A DNA stretch of 16,793 bases, taken from Micrococcaceae bacterium UBA6021 (GTDB lineage: Bacteria; Actinomycetota; Actinomycetes; Actinomycetales; Micrococcaceae). Positions 14,145 to 16,793 of this stretch are shown piece by piece. The notes beneath the pieces are model-generated. The model was given only the letters and a program-made list of their open reading frames with translations. It ran no database searches and had not been told where the DNA came from. The first letter of the stretch is position 1. Every line of letters starts with the position of its first letter. The DNA lies in contig DIZT01000192.1 in NCBI GenBank assembly GCA_002427975.1, positions 1 through 16,793 of the forward strand, written 5' to 3'. The position numbers and the translations under genes were made by a program.

Positions 14145-15140
14145 GTGACCATCATCGACAATGCCGTCTATGTTGGCGGTGTCCGCAGCGCGGAGCCGGA
14201 GACCCTGGAACAGACCTTCGAAACCCTCTCCGAGCACGGGGGCATGGCCTGGATCGGGCTGTACCGGCCCACCGCGGCGGAAATGGCAGCGGTGGCCAAC
14301 GAGTTCGGGCTGCATGCCCTGGCGGTGGAGGACGCCATCTCGGCGCACCAGCGGCCCAAGCTGGAACGCTACGAGGACAACCTCTTTACCGTGCTCCGCC
14401 CGGCCCGGTACCTGGATGCCACCGAGACCGTGGAGTTCGGCGAGCTGCATATCTTCACCGGCCGGAACTTTGTGGTCACCGTCCGCCATGCCGAAATGGC
14501 GGGCGTCGCCCGGGTCAGGCGCCGCCTGGAGGGCCGCCCCGACCTGCTCCGGCACGGCCCCGAAGCCGTCCTCTACGCCCTGCTGGACCTGGTGGTGGAC
14601 GACTATGCACCGGTGGTGGCCGGGCTGGAAAACGACATTGACGAGATCGAGGATCAGCTTTTCAGCGGGGACAACACAGTCTCCCGCCGCATCTATGACC
14701 TGGCCCGCGAAGTCATCCAGTTCCAGCGCGCCATCCATCCCTTGCCGGAAATGATGCAGCAGCTCAGGAGGGGCTTTGAAAAGTACGGCGTGGATTCTGA
14801 ACTTCAGCACAGCCTGCGGGACGTCGAGGACCATGTGGAGCGGGTCATCTCCCGCGCGGATTCATTCCGTGACCTGCTGCAGAACGCCCTCACGCTGGAC
14901 GGGACGTTGACGGCCAACCGGCAGAACCAGGCCAGCGCCGAACAGAACGAACAGGTCAAGAAGATCTCGTCCTGGGCGGCGATCTTCTTTGCACCTTCCT
15001 TCGTGGCGGGGGTGTACGGAATGAACTTCGACCACATGCCCGAACTCCACTGGGCACTGGGCTACCCGATGGCCATCGCGCTGATGGCAGGCACGGCAAC
15101 CCTGATGTACGGCATTTTCAAAAGGAAAGGCTGGCTGTAG
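14145..15140 (+). CDS. corA: Magnesium/cobalt transport protein CorA
   Basis: CorA is a homopentameric Mg2+/Co2+ channel with a large cytoplasmic N-terminal funnel and two C-terminal membrane helices. From the GTG at 14145 (TIIDNAVYVGG) the product has 331 residues, the usual length. The first membrane helix runs at about 273-292 and ends in the selectivity motif GMN (292-294, in VYGMNF), followed by the periplasmic loop HMPEL, the second helix and the positively charged end KRKGW. The acidic/helical regions FSGDN and EVIQFQRAIHPLPEMMQ are typical of the family. The start lies one base after the stop of the 48-codon frame, with no good Shine-Dalgarno, so translation may depend on ribosomes finishing that frame. 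The open frame extends further upstream (to 14034), but that part is an out-of-frame reading of the fragment. Confidence 0.94.
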   Translation: MTIIDNAVYVGGVRSAEPETLEQTFETLSEHGGMAWIGLYRPTAAEMAAVANEFGLHALAVEDAISAHQRPKLERYEDNLFTVLRPARYLDATETVEFGELHIFTGRNFVVTVRHAEMAGVARVRRRLEGRPDLLRHGPEAVLYALLDLVVDDYAPVVAGLENDIDEIEDQLFSGDNTVSRRIYDLAREVIQFQRAIHPLPEMMQQLRRGFEKYGVDSELQHSLRDVEDHVERVISRADSFRDLLQNALTLDGTLTANRQNQASAEQNEQVKKISSWAAIFFAPSFVAGVYGMNFDHMPELHWALGYPMAIALMAGTATLMYGIFKRKGWL

Positions 15141-15178
15141 GACTGGAGGTGACGCAGGGCTGGAGTCGACGCTGGGGT

Positions 15179-16774
15179 TCAGGCGACGTGCAGGTCCACA
15201 TTCCCGTGGCCCGAGTCCGCGGCGCTGAACACCAGACGGCGGTTGGCGATCTTGTCCGTAAAGAAACGGTCGTGGCTGACCACCACCACTGCCCCCGGGA
15301 AATGCAGCAGGGCGCGCTCCATGACCTGGGTGCTTGAGAGGTCCAGGTGGTTGGTGGGCTCATCCAGCAGCAGGACCGAGGCGCCCGAAAGCAGGCATTG
15401 GGCCATGGCCACCCGGGCACGCTGGCCGCCTGAGAGATTGCCGATCTTTTGCTTGAGATCGGCTTCGGAGAACTGGAACATGGCCAGGAATCTGTTCACC
15501 GATTTCTTCGTCGCCGTCAGGGCGAGGCTGTCAGGCATCGCGTTGACCGCATGGGTGACGGTGTCGTCGTCGTCCAGTTCCGCCAGCACCTGGTTGTAGG
15601 AGACCATCCCGGCGCCTTTGGCCCAGGCCACATTGCCTGAGTCTGCAGGCTCTTCTCCGGTAAGCGCCCGGAGCAACGTGGTCTTGCCGCTGCCGTTGGA
15701 TCCGATGACGGCGATCCGGTTGCCGCGGCCGATCTCGAAGCTGAGGCCGCTGAACAGCGTCCTGCCGCCGTAGGCCTTACTCAGGGATTCCACCCGGCAC
15801 AGGACGTCCTTGACGTAGAGACCGCCGTAGATCTCCGTGATGATCTGGTCCACCGGCCGGGGCGCCCGCGACTTCTTGATCCTGGCCAGCTGGCTTGCCA
15901 GTCCCTTGCCTGCGGCCTTGGCCGCTTCCCGCCGGTCGGAGATGCCTTCGGCCTCGAAGGCGAGCAGCTCGGACTCATGGACGAACTGGCTCTCCAGGCT
16001 CTTGAGCCTGAACTGCTTCGCCACCACGTATTCAGCGAAGTTGCCCGGGTATTCGTGGAGGTGGAAGTTCTCCACCTCCATAATCCGGGTGACAACGGAG
16101 TCCAGGAATTTCCGGTCGTGCGAGACGATGATCGCGGCGCCTTTGAAACTCCGGAACCACCCTTCGAGCCATTCGACTCCGGCCACATCAAGGTAGTTGG
16201 TGGGTTCATCAAGCAGCAGGACGTCCGGGGCCTCCAGCAGGATCTTTGCCAGGGCTGCCCGGTTCCGCCAGCCGCCGGAGAGCTCGTCGATGGCGCACGT
16301 GCGGTGGTGGTCGCTGAAGCCGAGGGTGGTGAGTACTTTGTCGATGCTGCGCTGATAGTCCCAGCCATCCAGCCGGTCCATGGCCTCGAAGAGCTCGGAC
16401 TGGCGGTGGATCAGTTCATCCAGCCGTGCTCCATCCGAGGAATCGGCGGCGATGGCCGCGTCGATGCCGGCAAGTTCGGCTTCGATCTCCTTCACATGGG
16501 CGAACAGACCGTCCAGGACCTCGGCGATGGTGGACTCGCCGTTCAGCTCTGAGAACTGCGAGAAGTAGGCGGCCTTGGTTCCAAGCTCGACGGCGACGGT
16601 GCCAGTATCGGGAGCCACCTGGCCCTGGATCAGCTTCAGGATGGTGGACTTACCCGAACCGTTCCTGCCGATCAGGCCAACCCTGTCCCCTGCTTCAAGC
16701 TTGAAAAAGGCTTCGCGGAGAACCTGGGTTTTATCAAAGCTCATGTTGACGTCGTTCAGCCGGATCAAACTCAT
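15179..16774 (-). CDS. ABC-F family ATPase (translation-associated)
   Basis: ABC-F proteins have two ATPase domains and no membrane part; they bind the ribosomal E site to relieve stalling or to protect against antibiotics. The 531-residue product has domain 1 with Walker A GRNGSGKS (36-43), signature LSGGW (165-169) and Walker B VLLLDE (185-190). An inter-domain linker at about 225-315 is rich in charged residues, and domain 2 has GSNGSGKT (358-365), LSGGQ (447-451), VLLLDE (467-472) and a final SHDR switch. The length is like E. coli YbiT rather than the longer Uup, and there is no C-terminal extension. The ATG at 16774 opens with SLIRLNDV, as expected for the family; no clear Shine-Dalgarno is visible in the 19 bases left. 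The 3' end is 38 bp from corA, convergent. Whether it is a housekeeping factor or a resistance protein cannot be told. Confidence 0.92.
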   Translation of the reverse strand: MSLIRLNDVNMSFDKTQVLREAFFKLEAGDRVGLIGRNGSGKSTILKLIQGQVAPDTGTVAVELGTKAAYFSQFSELNGESTIAEVLDGLFAHVKEIEAELAGIDAAIAADSSDGARLDELIHRQSELFEAMDRLDGWDYQRSIDKVLTTLGFSDHHRTCAIDELSGGWRNRAALAKILLEAPDVLLLDEPTNYLDVAGVEWLEGWFRSFKGAAIIVSHDRKFLDSVVTRIMEVENFHLHEYPGNFAEYVVAKQFRLKSLESQFVHESELLAFEAEGISDRREAAKAAGKGLASQLARIKKSRAPRPVDQIITEIYGGLYVKDVLCRVESLSKAYGGRTLFSGLSFEIGRGNRIAVIGSNGSGKTTLLRALTGEEPADSGNVAWAKGAGMVSYNQVLAELDDDDTVTHAVNAMPDSLALTATKKSVNRFLAMFQFSEADLKQKIGNLSGGQRARVAMAQCLLSGASVLLLDEPTNHLDLSSTQVMERALLHFPGAVVVVSHDRFFTDKIANRRLVFSAADSGHGNVDLHVA

Positions 16775-16793
16775 TGATGGTGTCCAATCCAGT

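Noticed and set aside
1..16793. Search for mobile elements, CRISPR arrays, toxin-antitoxin or defence genes and tRNAs
   Set aside because: I saw no transposase, integrase, regular spaced repeats, tRNA-like cloverleaf or nuclease/helicase defence cluster. The genes are ordinary core or accessory functions of an actinobacterium.

Overview
The window is a gene-dense, GC-rich stretch of actinobacterial chromosome. The protein sequences, the coding style and several apparently leaderless promoters suggest a member of the Micrococcaceae such as Arthrobacter or Pseudarthrobacter. The genus is an inference, because there is no rRNA or other marker here. I see no tRNA, rRNA, insertion sequence, phage gene, CRISPR array or defence locus. 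No gene-free stretch exceeds about 230 bases.

Layout: (1) 2-923, plus strand: the 3' part of xseA and all of xseB (exonuclease VII), overlapping by 20 bp. (2) 951-3076, minus strand: alaA (alanine-type aminotransferase) followed by a PPK2-family polyphosphate kinase, probably one transcript. (3) 3130-3177: a perfect 20-bp hairpin, the likely end of the next operon. (4) 3204-6713, minus strand: a four-gene glycine betaine/choline-type ABC uptake operon (ATPase, permease, permease, binding lipoprotein) with overlapping stop and start codons. (5) 6714-6942: a divergent regulatory region with repeats. (6) 6943-7971, plus strand: a pirin, convergent with and overlapping by 15 bp a BadF/NAGK-type amino-sugar kinase (7957-8931, minus strand). 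(7) 9010-11369: a LysR regulator divergent from a YnfM-like MFS transporter. (8) 11491-13948: an MFS exporter on the minus strand with an Lrp/AsnC regulator on each side. (9) 13997-15140: a 48-codon DUF1761-like fragment, then one base later a CorA magnesium/cobalt channel. (10) 15179-16774, minus strand: a complete ABC-F ATPase.

Functionally the window is a mosaic of housekeeping and stress or transport modules rather than one pathway: DNA repair (xseAB), amino-acid and polyphosphate metabolism, compatible-solute uptake, amino-sugar phosphorylation, two regulator-transporter modules, divalent cation transport and a translation-associated ABC-F protein.

I found no convincing new multigene system. 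The most unusual items are the truncated DUF1761 reading frame directly abutting corA, which has no good ribosome binding site of its own; the repeat-rich region between the osmolyte operon and the pirin gene; and a recurring arrangement in which a -10-like hexamer ends exactly 6 nt before the start codon, typical of leaderless mRNAs.
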